From Bacillota bacterium (lineage in GTDB: Bacteria; Bacillota; Clostridia; Lachnospirales; Lachnospiraceae), in assembly GCA_023402845.1 (NCBI GenBank), contig JAEYFP010000038.1, positions 1 through 64,000 of the forward strand: DNA of 64,000 nt, read 5' to 3'. Made by a program: the position numbers and the translations under genes. The notes beneath the pieces were generated by a model. The model was not told where the DNA came from, did no database searches, and saw only the letters and a program-made list of their open reading frames with translations. Shown in pieces: positions 42,726 through 50,928 of this stretch (the first letter of the stretch is position 1; every line of letters starts with the position of its first letter).

Positions 42726-44153
42726 ATGAATGGAGAACCGATGGATTATTCTGATAAATTGACGGAAACGGTATGGAATTTTATTCGAAAGCATAAAATG
42801 ATTGAAAGCGGCGATACGGTCGTTGTCGGTGTGTCGGGAGGGGCAGATTCTGTCTGCCTTCTCTTTATGCTGAAAGAAGTGCGGGAACTTCTGCCTTTTA
42901 ACCTTATGGTGGTTCATGTGGAGCACGGCATTAGAGGTGAGGCATCCAGACAGGACGCTCAATTTGTAGAAAAGCTTTGTGAGAGGCTTTCCGTCCCGTT
43001 TCAGTTGTTTGAGGAGGATGTACCGGAAACGGCAAAAATGGAAAAGCTTTCTTTAGAGGAAGCCGGCCGGCTTGTAAGATACCGCGCGTTTGAAAAAGCG
43101 GCAGCCCCGTATCCGGCAGCCAAAATTGCGGTGGCACATCACAGGAATGATCAAGCTGAAACCGTGTTGTTTCATATGATCCGGGGCAGTGGACTGAAAG
43201 GTTTGGGCGGGATGTCTCCTGTGCGGGAAACTATCATCCGTCCGCTTCTTTGTATAGGCAGAAATGAAATTGAGCATTATTTAGAAGAGAGAAAGATCGG
43301 TCACTGTACGGACATGACAAACGGGGAACTTATTTACTCTCGTAATCTGTTGAGAAATAAGGCGATTCCGGCGCTGGAAGAAATCCAGGAGGCTGCGGCG
43401 GTGCACATTGCACAGGTGGCGGATGAAGTGCGGGAGGCTGAGGGCTATCTTGCGAATCAGGCACGGAAGCTTTCTGAAAAGGCCGTTCGAAAAGAGGGGC
43501 AGGGCTTTGCGGTTTCTGTCAGGGCACTTTGTGAAGAAGAAGCGGTGATCCGGCGTTATCTGATAAAAAATGTGCTGCGGGAATTGTTTGGGGAATGGAA
43601 GGATCTTACGCGAACGCATATCGATGAAATTTTATCGCTGTGCGGAAAATCGTCCGGGAAAGAAATTTATCTTCCGAAGGATCGGACTGCGGTGCGCTTG
43701 AAAGAGGAAATTTATATAGGACCCAGACTTAAAAATCCGGAGGAGGCACCTCCTTTTCAGGAGATTTTAGTAAATATAGAAAAAAAAACAGAGATTGCGA
43801 ACGGATGCTGCGTTGTATGCAGCATTTTGGATGCGGAAAAAGTCAAAGATATTCCGCAAAATACCTATACGAAATGGTTGGATTATGATAAAATAAAAAA
43901 TAGTCTGTTTATTCGAACCCGAAGAGAGCAGGATTATCTGTATCTGGACGGTACACTTGGGAAACAGAAGCTGAAAAACTATTTTATCAATAAAAAAATA
44001 CCGAAGGAAGAACGCGGCAGAGTGCTGCTTCTTGCTGAGGGGCATGAAATTATATGGATCATCGGCTACCGCATCAGCGGGCGGTTCAAGGTTACGGAGC
44101 AGACAAAACGTATTTTAAAAATACAGGTTATCGGAGGATTATATGATGAGTGA
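42726..44153 (+). CDS. tilS: tRNA(Ile)-lysidine synthase
   Basis: TilS of 475 residues modifies C34 of the CAU-anticodon tRNA-Ile to lysidine, an essential step. The ATP pyrophosphatase loop SGGADS is at residues 37-42, followed by HVEHGIRG, AHHRNDQAET and the LLRNKAIPAL region; a C-terminal TilS domain follows. ATG 42741 (product starting MDYSDK), with GGAG five bases before, is an alternative start. The last bases overlap hpt. Confidence 0.93.
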   Translation: MNGEPMDYSDKLTETVWNFIRKHKMIESGDTVVVGVSGGADSVCLLFMLKEVRELLPFNLMVVHVEHGIRGEASRQDAQFVEKLCERLSVPFQLFEEDVPETAKMEKLSLEEAGRLVRYRAFEKAAAPYPAAKIAVAHHRNDQAETVLFHMIRGSGLKGLGGMSPVRETIIRPLLCIGRNEIEHYLEERKIGHCTDMTNGELIYSRNLLRNKAIPALEEIQEAAAVHIAQVADEVREAEGYLANQARKLSEKAVRKEGQGFAVSVRALCEEEAVIRRYLIKNVLRELFGEWKDLTRTHIDEILSLCGKSSGKEIYLPKDRTAVRLKEEIYIGPRLKNPEEAPPFQEILVNIEKKTEIANGCCVVCSILDAEKVKDIPQNTYTKWLDYDKIKNSLFIRTRREQDYLYLDGTLGKQKLKNYFINKKIPKEERGRVLLLAEGHEIIWIIGYRISGRFKVTEQTKRILKIQVIGGLYDE

Positions 44154-44670
44154 AAAGATCAAGGTCATGCTGGATGAACAGCGGGTCGACCGGAGAATTC
44201 AGGAAATTGGAGAAAAAATCAGCAAGGATTATGAAGGAAGAAGCGTGCATCTTGTATGCGTATTAAAAGGAGGCACCTTTTTCATGTGCGAGCTTGCAAA
44301 GAGGATCACCATTCCGGTATCGATTGACTTTATGTCGGTTTCCAGCTATGGAAATGAAACAGAATCGAGCGGCGTTGTAAGAATTGTAAAGGATCTTGAT
44401 GAGCCGCTGAAGGATAAGCATGTAATTGTTGTTGAGGATATTATAGATTCAGGAAGAACACTGAGTTATTTATTGAATATATTAAAGGAACGCGGACCTG
44501 CAAGTTTGTCTCTTTGTACACTGCTTGACAAGCCGGAGAGGCGTGTTGCAGATGTGGCTGTGGATTATACGGGATTTGAAATTCCCGATGAGTTTGTTGT
44601 GGGATATGGACTGGATTACGCGCAAAAATATAGAAATCTGCCATATATCGGCGTTGTGGAAATGGAATAG
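44146..44670 (+). CDS. hpt: hypoxanthine phosphoribosyltransferase
   Basis: The 174-residue enzyme salvages hypoxanthine (and guanine) with PRPP. The PRPP-binding motif VIVVEDIIDSGRTLSYLL and the N-terminal VLKGGTFFMCEL loop are intact, and the hood motif VDYTGFEIPDEFVVGYGLDY is present. ATG codons at 44143 and 44146 both follow CGGAGG; the gene overlaps the tilS end by a few bases, so the two are translationally coupled. tilS-hpt-ftsH is the conserved Firmicute order. Confidence 0.95.
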   Translation: MSEKIKVMLDEQRVDRRIQEIGEKISKDYEGRSVHLVCVLKGGTFFMCELAKRITIPVSIDFMSVSSYGNETESSGVVRIVKDLDEPLKDKHVIVVEDIIDSGRTLSYLLNILKERGPASLSLCTLLDKPERRVADVAVDYTGFEIPDEFVVGYGLDYAQKYRNLPYIGVVEME

Positions 44671-44741
44671 GATAATACCGTGACGGAGAAAAGAATGATT
44701 CATAAAAGGAAATTATGTCAAAGACAGGAGGGAGGTTCATT

Positions 44742-46556
44742 GTGAACAAAGGAAATAAAGGTCTTGGATTTTATGTATTATTAATTGCCCTGTTTCTTTT
44801 TATGGTGTTGATTTGGCGGGAAATGTGGACGGACAGAGAGGAATATATTACCTATTCGGAATTTACGGAAAGCCTTGATGGCGACCAGATCATGTCGATC
44901 AATATCGTGCAGAACGGGGAGGTTCCTACGGGTGTCATTGAGATGATGCTCCGTAACGGAGAAGAGAAATATCTTTATGTCTCCGATGTCAATAAGATTG
45001 AAGATGTTTTAAAAGAAAAGTTTCCGGCATACTCTATGGAGGATGTCCGGCGGGAAAACTGGTTTATGAGCTATATGCTGCCGGGCCTGCTGATATTCGG
45101 GGCTATGGCGGTTGTGTTTGTTTATATGAATAACCAGGCCGGTGCGGGCGGCAGCGGCGGAAAGGTCATGAATTTTGGAAAGAGCCGCGCGAAACTGTCC
45201 TCGGATGATAATAAAATGACATTTAAGGATGTGGCCGGTCTTGATGAAGAGAAGGATGAGCTGAAGGAAATTGTAGATTTTTTAAAGGCGCCGAAAAAAT
45301 ACATTCAAGTAGGTGCAAGAATTCCGAAGGGAGTTATCCTCGTAGGCCCTCCCGGAACCGGCAAGACGCTCCTTGCAAAAGCAGTTGCAGGGGAAGCGGG
45401 TGTGCCGTTTTTCAGCATTTCCGGTTCTGATTTTGTAGAGATGTTTGTCGGTGTCGGTGCTTCCAGGGTGCGTGATTTGTTTGCGGAGGCAAAGAAGAGT
45501 ACACCGTGTATTATTTTTATCGACGAAATAGATGCCGTTGCGAGACGAAGAGGCACCGGTATGGGCGGCGGACATGATGAACGCGAACAGACACTGAACC
45601 AGTTACTTGTGGAAATGGATGGTTTTGGAGTTAACGAAGGCATTATTGTCATGGCTGCGACAAACCGTGTGGATATTCTTGATCCCGCAATTTTGCGTCC
45701 GGGACGTTTTGACAGAAAGGTTGGTGTCGGAACGCCGGATATTAAGGGACGAGCGGATATATTAAGAGTGCATTCCAAAAACAAGCCTTTGGCGGAGGAT
45801 GTGGATATCGAACAGGTTGCCCGCACCACGGCGGGATTTACCGGCGCGGATCTGGAAAATCTGATGAATGAGGCTGCCATCTATGCGGCTCGTGAGGACA
45901 GAGGGTTTATTAAGCAGGAGGACATTAAAAGAGCCTTTGTAAAGGTCGGCATCGGCGCGGAAAAGAAGAGCAGGGTTGTTTCCGAAAAGGAAAAGAAGAT
46001 TACGGCTTATCACGAGGCGGGTCATGCGATATTATTCCATTGCCTGCCGGACGTCGGCCCGGTTTATTCCGTTTCGATTATTCCTACCGGTATGGGTGCT
46101 GCGGGTTATACAATGCCGCTGCCGGAAAAGGATGAGATGTTTAATACAAAGGGCAGGATGTTACAGGATATTGTTGTTTCTCTTGGCGGCCGTGTTGCGG
46201 AAGCGCTTATTTTTGATGACATTACAACGGGTGCATCCTCGGATATCAAGCAGGCGACAAAGACCGCAAAAAGTATGGTCACAAAGTATGGAATGTCGGA
46301 TGCTATCGGCGTCATCTGCTATGATAACGATGATGACGAGGTATTTATCGGCCGAGATCTGGCTCATACGAGAGGCTACAGTGAGTCTGTGGCCGGTGAA
46401 ATAGACAGAGAAGTAAAAAAGATTATCAGCGATTGCTATCAACGCGCAGAATCCATTATTAAGGATCATGAGTCTATTTTGCACAAGTGCGCTGCGTTGC
46501 TGCTTGAGAAGGAAAAGATCGGCAGAGACGAGTTTGAGGCGCTGTTTGAGGGTTGA
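44742..46556 (+). CDS. ftsH: ATP-dependent zinc metalloprotease FtsH
   Basis: FtsH degrades misfolded and regulatory membrane proteins. The 604-residue protein has two N-terminal membrane segments around a small external domain, an AAA+ domain (GPPGTGKTLL, IIFIDEIDA, second region of homology near ATNRVDILDPAILRPGRFD) and the zinc protease motif HEAGH. I prefer GTG 44742 because GGAGGGAGG lies six bases before it; ATG 44715 is in frame with a weaker site. Last gene of the block. Confidence 0.95.
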   Translation: MNKGNKGLGFYVLLIALFLFMVLIWREMWTDREEYITYSEFTESLDGDQIMSINIVQNGEVPTGVIEMMLRNGEEKYLYVSDVNKIEDVLKEKFPAYSMEDVRRENWFMSYMLPGLLIFGAMAVVFVYMNNQAGAGGSGGKVMNFGKSRAKLSSDDNKMTFKDVAGLDEEKDELKEIVDFLKAPKKYIQVGARIPKGVILVGPPGTGKTLLAKAVAGEAGVPFFSISGSDFVEMFVGVGASRVRDLFAEAKKSTPCIIFIDEIDAVARRRGTGMGGGHDEREQTLNQLLVEMDGFGVNEGIIVMAATNRVDILDPAILRPGRFDRKVGVGTPDIKGRADILRVHSKNKPLAEDVDIEQVARTTAGFTGADLENLMNEAAIYAAREDRGFIKQEDIKRAFVKVGIGAEKKSRVVSEKEKKITAYHEAGHAILFHCLPDVGPVYSVSIIPTGMGAAGYTMPLPEKDEMFNTKGRMLQDIVVSLGGRVAEALIFDDITTGASSDIKQATKTAKSMVTKYGMSDAIGVICYDNDDDEVFIGRDLAHTRGYSESVAGEIDREVKKIISDCYQRAESIIKDHESILHKCAALLLEKEKIGRDEFEALFEG

Positions 46557-46655
46557 TTTGTGCATAATAAACAAAAAAGGAACATCAATTTTGTAAAGTT
46601 TGTGCATCCTAAGTCTAGATTTTAGAAGGGGGCAATGCTACAATACTTCTTGTAA

Positions 46656-46690
46656 CCCCCCCCCAATACATTGTATAGTTTTTAACTATA
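46656..46690. other. C9 tract and adjacent TATAGTTTTTAACTATA palindrome
   Basis: Nine C residues at 46656-46664 are followed by a perfect 7-bp inverted repeat around TTT (46674-46690). A one-mismatch copy of the 17-mer overlaps the nifJ -10 box near 32562-32578, also near a C-run. Function unknown. Otherwise the 46557-47017 gap holds a terminator and a promoter but no gene. Confidence 0.35.
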
Positions 46691-46716
46691 CCCCATAAGA
46701 AAGAAATACCTTCTCC

Positions 46717-46752
46717 AAAAAAGACAGCATTCGTGAGGCTGTCTTTTTTATT
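46717..46752 (+). terminator. terminator after ftsH
   Basis: A 12-bp stem (AAAAAAGACAGC with GCTGTCTTTTTT) with a 9-base loop, followed by ATTT. Confidence 0.85.
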
Positions 46753-46890
46753 TCATAGCATAGACTTTGTCAATAGAATAGTCCTTGTTTTAAACAGAAA
46801 TTTTTTTGTATGAAATGACCATTTTTCCATACAGTATAAAGAAGTTAGAACCTGTTTTTGAGGAACACTACATTTGGTAGCAGATGTGAT

Positions 46891-46925
46891 AAGCGCTTGT
46901 ATATCAAGTATGAAGATTGTATAAT
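46891..46925 (+). promoter_or_regulatory. promoter of the GH13 gene with an overlapping AAGCGCTT palindrome
   Basis: TTGTAT at 46897-46902 and TATAAT at 46920-46925 are 17 bp apart. The palindrome AAGCGCTT (46891-46898), the core of cre-type sites bound by CcpA and LacI relatives, overlaps the -35 box. The outer bases fit a cre consensus poorly, so the operator is only a candidate. Confidence 0.5.
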
Positions 46926-47017
46926 AAAAAGAAGCGAAATCGGCTGCCTTGGGGAGTGGCTTTGTAATGAGGAAGCAGGTATTTTCGCATCACAGTAATG
47001 ATAAAAGGAGTTGTACC

Positions 47018-49114
47018 ATGGATTCCCAGCATTTTGTTTCGGAATATGAGAAAGGGATGTATTTGTCAAGTATGCGCCCTTTATTAAATAAAAGAGCTTT
47101 ATTCTGCGATTATTCGGAAGATTATATTATCCCAATGGAACCAAGCCCTTATGGCTTGGTGAAGCTTCGTTTCAGAACGGCAAAAAATAATGCGGATTAT
47201 GTATTTTTGATCTGCAACGGGGAGCGGCTCTTGATGGAGAAGACAGAGTCCTTCAATGATTTCGATTATTACGAATATGAGTGTCAGGCGGAAAATGAAC
47301 CGCTCACCTATTATTTTGAAATATGCTGCGGTAAGCTGAACTGTTACTATAATTTAAAAGGCCCGTCCAAAAGTGTTGATGAGGTCTATCATTTTAAATT
47401 GTATCCGGGCTTTAAAACGCCTGACTGGGCAAAGGGCGCGGTTATGTACCAGATTTATGTCGACCGGTTCTGCAACGGCGACCCGGGCAACGATGTGGAG
47501 ACGAATGAATATTGTTATATTGGCGAGGGAACCGTCCGTGTCGAGGAATGGAATAAATATCCGGCTGCAATGGGTGTGCGGGAATTTTACGGCGGGGACC
47601 TGAAGGGAGTCATAGAGAAGCTTGATTATTTGAGCGGTCTGGGGATCGAAGTGATTTATTTTAATCCCCTGTTTGTGTCACCTTCCAATCATAAATATGA
47701 TATTCAGGATTACGACTATATTGATCCGCATATCGGCAGGATTGTGGATGAACAGGGAGAGCTGCTTGGCCCGGATCAGCATGAAAACCGGTTTGCAACG
47801 AAATATATTAACCGGGTAACCAATAAAAAGAATCTTGAGGCCAGTAACGCACTGTTTATCGAACTGGTGGAGGAGGCCCATAAAAGAGGAATCAGGGTCA
47901 TTCTTGACGGTGTTTTTAATCACTGCGGCTCGTTTAACAAATGGATGGACCGTGAGCGGATTTACGAACCCTCCAAGGAATATGAAAAAGGTGCCTTTGT
48001 GGCGGCGGACAGTCCTTACAGAAGTTTTTTCAAGTTTTCTTCCGGAAATTGGCCTTATAATACCTCTTATGACGGCTGGTGGGGACATGATACGCTCCCG
48101 AAGCTGGATTACGAGGATTCCCCGCAGCTATACGAATACATGCTGCAAATTGCGAGAAAATGGGTTTCTCCTCCCTTTAATGCGGATGGCTGGCGTCTTG
48201 ATGTGGCGGCGGATTTGGGATATGGATCGGAGACAAATCATAAGTTTTGGAAGGATTTCAGGCGAGCCGTAAAGGAGGCAAATCCGGAGGCAATTATTAT
48301 TGCAGAGCATTATGGGGACCCTTCGGCATGGCTGAAGGGAGATGAGTGGGATACGATCATGAACTATGATGCGTTTATGGAGCCGGTAACATGGTTTTTG
48401 ACCGGCATGCAAAAGCACAGTGATGATTATCGAGAGGATCTGCGCGGAAATGCGGGATTTTTCTGGAGTATGATGTGTGCAAATATGGCGAAGTTTACGT
48501 CTCCTTCTCTGTTTGTTTCGATGAATGAGCTGTCAAACCATGATCATTCCCGGTTTTTGACGCGTACGAACCGGGTTGTGGGACGCGTAGGCAATAAGGG
48601 TCCGGAGGCGGCCGACCACGGAGTGAATAAGGCGGTATTTCGGGAAGCGGTTCTGATTCAAATGACATGGGTGGGTGCGCCGACGATCTATTATGGAGAT
48701 GAAGCCGGCGTCTGCGGCTTTACCGATCCGGACAACAGGAGAACCTATCCATGGGGAAGAGAGGATACGGAGCTGATCCGCTTTCATAGAGAAATGATCC
48801 GCATCCATAAGGAAAATCGGGAATTAAAGGCCGGTTCCGGCAAAATGCTGCTGTCCGACTATAATATTCTTGCTTTCGGGCGTTTTACCAGATCGGATCA
48901 ATGCATTGTGGTTGTGAATAACAATGATTGCGAAAAGAAAATAGAAATGAAGGTATGGGACATTGGTGTGCCGAGAGAGGCTTCTGCAGTTTGCCTGATG
49001 TATACAGATGAAAACGGTTTTCATACGAGAGCGGAGGAATATGCGGTGGCAAATGGTAGACTGAATTTGACACTGCCGGCAACTGCAGCTGTTGTCTTGA
49101 AAATAAAAGCCTGA
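47018..49114 (+). CDS. GH13 alpha-glucan hydrolase (neopullulanase/cyclomaltodextrinase-like)
   Basis: The 698-residue intracellular enzyme has an N-terminal beta-sandwich (about 1-125) of the kind used for dimerisation and substrate binding by cyclomaltodextrinases, then a GH13 barrel. Conserved regions are DGVFNHCGSF, DGWRLDVAAD (nucleophile D), IIAEHYG (acid E) and NELSNHDHSR (third D). It should hydrolyse maltodextrins or cyclodextrins. ATG 47018 follows AAAAGGAG; in-frame starts at 46949 and 46967 have poor sites. It is monocistronic. Confidence 0.9.
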   Translation: MDSQHFVSEYEKGMYLSSMRPLLNKRALFCDYSEDYIIPMEPSPYGLVKLRFRTAKNNADYVFLICNGERLLMEKTESFNDFDYYEYECQAENEPLTYYFEICCGKLNCYYNLKGPSKSVDEVYHFKLYPGFKTPDWAKGAVMYQIYVDRFCNGDPGNDVETNEYCYIGEGTVRVEEWNKYPAAMGVREFYGGDLKGVIEKLDYLSGLGIEVIYFNPLFVSPSNHKYDIQDYDYIDPHIGRIVDEQGELLGPDQHENRFATKYINRVTNKKNLEASNALFIELVEEAHKRGIRVILDGVFNHCGSFNKWMDRERIYEPSKEYEKGAFVAADSPYRSFFKFSSGNWPYNTSYDGWWGHDTLPKLDYEDSPQLYEYMLQIARKWVSPPFNADGWRLDVAADLGYGSETNHKFWKDFRRAVKEANPEAIIIAEHYGDPSAWLKGDEWDTIMNYDAFMEPVTWFLTGMQKHSDDYREDLRGNAGFFWSMMCANMAKFTSPSLFVSMNELSNHDHSRFLTRTNRVVGRVGNKGPEAADHGVNKAVFREAVLIQMTWVGAPTIYYGDEAGVCGFTDPDNRRTYPWGREDTELIRFHREMIRIHKENRELKAGSGKMLLSDYNILAFGRFTRSDQCIVVVNNNDCEKKIEMKVWDIGVPREASAVCLMYTDENGFHTRAEEYAVANGRLNLTLPATAAVVLKIKA

Positions 49115-49227
49115 GTATACCGCCGGATATCAAAGGAAAAATAGAAATATGAAAATAATTGAACCAAAAGCAAAAGAATGTGTTATGATAAAATTTAAGA
49201 AAATAGCGGGTGATAAAGTTGAGATTG

Positions 49228-49473
49228 ATGGAGTTTAAGATGGAACGGCACGGATTGCTCACGGAAGGGCAGCATATTACCGTGACGGAGGGTATTCTTC
49301 CTGTGAGTTGTTATTATACGATTGATCCGTCGCTTGCGATGTCTGCCAACTACCCGTTTCGGGAACGGCTGAAAACAAAAGAAGGCATCGTAAAAAGTAT
49401 AGAAGAAAAGCCGCGTGGATACTACGTGACAGTGGCTTTTGAGGAGCCGGGTGAACCGGATAATTTTACATAA
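49228..49473 (+). CDS. small conserved-looking protein of unknown function
   Basis: The product is about 81 residues with no motif I can name. PVSCYYTIDPS and SANYPFRERLKTKEGIVKSIEE look like a compact beta-rich domain, and I have an impression of similar sequences in other Lachnospiraceae. Start uncertain: GTG 49210, ATG 49228 and ATG 49240 are in frame, and a GGAG (49230-49233) would favour 49240. It lies 110 bases after the GH13 gene and ends before the tRNA promoter. Confidence 0.6.
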   Translation: MEFKMERHGLLTEGQHITVTEGILPVSCYYTIDPSLAMSANYPFRERLKTKEGIVKSIEEKPRGYYVTVAFEEPGEPDNFT

Positions 49474-49517
49474 AATGTAATCCAAAACAAAAAAATAAAA
49501 AAAAATGAAAAAATTGC

Positions 49518-49546
49518 TTGCCAAAATGTCTGGGAATGTATATAAT
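49518..49546 (+). promoter_or_regulatory. promoter of the tRNA gene cluster
   Basis: TTGCCA at 49518-49523 and consensus TATAAT at 49541-49546 with a 17-bp spacer. Transcription would start near 49553, so both tandem repeats would lie in the leader of the tRNA transcript. Confidence 0.7.
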
Positions 49547-49563
49547 AGCATTTGCGAGTGCCA

Positions 49564-49710
49564 AATGGTTTACCGGTGGTAAGACGCGCAAATGTCATCT
49601 TCAAAAACTTCGTTTTTTCGATGACCGTTTGATTTGCAAATGCAAATCAAACCTGTCCTTCACAAAAATGTTTATGAAAGTAAACTACCAATGCATTTTT
49701 GTAAGGCCTG
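49564..49710 (+). repeat. tandem structured repeat, unit 1 (147 bp)
   Basis: First of two adjacent 147-base units; the first 93 bases are identical in both. It can fold into four hairpins: TTACC/GGTAA, GTCATC/GATGAC, a perfect 12-bp GTTTGATTTGCA stem, and ACAAAAATG/CATTTTTGT. It is probably transcribed ahead of tRNA-Phe. No similar family comes to mind. Confidence 0.75.
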
Positions 49711-49857
49711 AATGGTTTACCGGTGGTAAGACGCGCAAATGTCATCTTCAAAAACTTCGTTTTTTCGATGACCGTTTGATTTGCAAATGCAAATCAAACC
49801 TGTTCCTCACAAAATCGCTTATGAAAGCAAGCTTTCAACACGTTTTTGTAAGGCCCG
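49711..49857 (+). repeat. tandem structured repeat, unit 2 (147 bp)
   Basis: Second unit, directly adjoining unit 1 and ending 26 bases before tRNA-Phe. Differences are confined to the last third. In the fourth hairpin a T-A pair of unit 1 becomes C-G here, and in the inner helix (AGC/GCT here, AGT/ACT in unit 1) another pair changes on both sides, which points to conserved RNA structure. Confidence 0.75.
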
Positions 49858-49883
49858 TGATATTTGCGCTAGCAAATTTATTC

Positions 49884-49956
<73 letters not shown>

Positions 49957-49960
49957 CTTT

Positions 49961-50031
49961 GCAGGTGTAGTTCAATGGTAGAACACTAGCCTTCCAAGCT
50001 AGATACGTGGGTTCGATTCCCATCACCTGCT
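49961..50031 (+). tRNA. tRNA-Gly (anticodon TCC)
   Basis: A 71-base cloverleaf four bases after tRNA-Phe: acceptor GCAGGTG/CACCTGC, D stem GTTC/GAAC, anticodon stem CTAGC/GCTAG with loop CTTCCAA (anticodon TCC) and T arm GTGGG/CCCAT with TTCGATT. Discriminator T. No encoded CCA. Confidence 0.97.
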
Positions 50032-50164
50032 TTATGATATGATTGCTGTCCGGCTGGAGGCTGAATGACAGCTGGTATCATAAAATGTACCGCACTTGAT
50101 ATTGACAAACAAAGACGGTTTTGTTAATATAAATGATGTGACTTTCAATTGTATAGGTAATTAT

Positions 50165-50236
50165 GCACGAGTGGCTCAGTGGTGGAGTATCGCCTTGCCA
50201 AGGCGAGGGTCGCGGGTTCGAATCCCGTCTCGTGCT
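50165..50236 (+). tRNA. tRNA-Gly (anticodon GCC)
   Basis: A 72-base cloverleaf: acceptor GCACGAG/CTCGTGC, D stem GCTC/GAGT, anticodon stem TCGCC/GGCGA with loop TTGCCAA (anticodon GCC), and T arm GCGGG/CCCGT with TTCGAAT. It is 133 bases after the first glycine tRNA and could have its own promoter; with tRNA-Gly(TCC) it covers all four glycine codons. Confidence 0.97.
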
Positions 50237-50247
50237 CTTGTAAAATC

Positions 50248-50281
50248 ATCGCTAATCCTTATTGAGGGTTGGCGATTTTTA
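50248..50281 (+). terminator. terminator after the tRNA cluster
   Basis: A 12-bp stem with two G-U pairs (50248-50259 with 50265-50276) is followed by TTTTA. It abuts copy B of the dispersed repeat, the same arrangement as copy A after the terminator at 14652. Confidence 0.75.
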
Positions 50282-50402
50282 TTATAAAGAAAATTCCTTC
50301 GACTTTCCTTTATAATAAATTTTATGCGCAGCTACGCGCGCAGAACAAAAGCTGTGCTGTCGGAGTATTTGGCGGCGAGAGTGGGCGAAGCACACTTTTG
50401 TT
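50281..50402. repeat. dispersed structured repeat, copy B
   Basis: Second copy of the element at 14701-14823. The central 46 bases differ at one or two positions only. The first stem here is ATTATAAAG with its complement, against ATTATATAGG in copy A, so the changed base is compensated on the other strand. The second stem (GAACAAAAG with CTTTTGTT and TGTGC with GCACA) is intact. Both copies directly follow a terminator. Confidence 0.7.
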
Positions 50403-50478
50403 TTTTCTCCTGTTTTCGTATGCAGGAGAAGGATATCCCGAACTGTGTGTATGTGTATAGAAAGAGGAGGATGAGGAT

Positions 50479-50832
50479 ATGGACAATGAAAGACAGCTTT
50501 TTTATCATATGCGGCTTCGGGTGTATCGGCACGAAAGGAATTTTGGACCGGGAGTGGCGGAGCTGATGCAGCTTGTCAGGGAAAAGGGTTCTTTGTCTGC
50601 TGCGGTGAAGGAAATGCATATGGCCTACTCCAAGGCGTGGAAAATTATCAAGCTGGCCGAGGAAGATTTGGGCTTTACACTGATGGAGGGGCAAAGCGGC
50701 GGCAAACACGGAGGAAAAACTGTCCTGACAAAAGAAGGAGAGGAATTTCTTGACAAATATCATGCATTTGTGAGAGAATCACAGGAAGAAGTGAATAGGA
50801 TTTTTTACAGGCATTTTCCGATGCCCATTTAA
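50479..50832 (+). CDS. ModE-like winged-helix regulator (DNA-binding domain only)
   Basis: The 117-residue protein is the N-terminal LysR-type winged helix of ModE (FGPGVAELMQLVREKGSLSAAVKEMHMAYSKAWKII, then GGKHGGKTVLTKEGEEFL). It lacks the C-terminal molybdate-binding MOP domains, so it cannot sense molybdate as Escherichia coli ModE does; such short forms occur widely. GAGGATGAGG precedes the ATG. It lies 96 bases before modA and probably controls it. Confidence 0.87.
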   Translation: MDNERQLFYHMRLRVYRHERNFGPGVAELMQLVREKGSLSAAVKEMHMAYSKAWKIIKLAEEDLGFTLMEGQSGGKHGGKTVLTKEGEEFLDKYHAFVRESQEEVNRIFYRHFPMPI

Positions 50833-50887
50833 ACGGGTAGGAAAAGGAGAGAATCGAGCGGGATCCCTGCTCGATTATTCCGGCAAA

Positions 50888-50913
50888 TCGTACATCTCGT
50901 ACGAGAATAACGA
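50888..50913. promoter_or_regulatory. candidate ModE-type operator upstream of modA
   Basis: A 26-base imperfect palindrome: TCGT, five bases, the perfect TCGTACGA, five bases, ACGA; ten of thirteen positions are symmetric. One half reads TCGTTAT, as in ModE half-sites. It lies between the regulator gene and the modA ribosome site. A separate hairpin occurs at 50852-50876. Confidence 0.45.
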
Positions 50914-50928
50914 AAAGGAGAGGACGTC

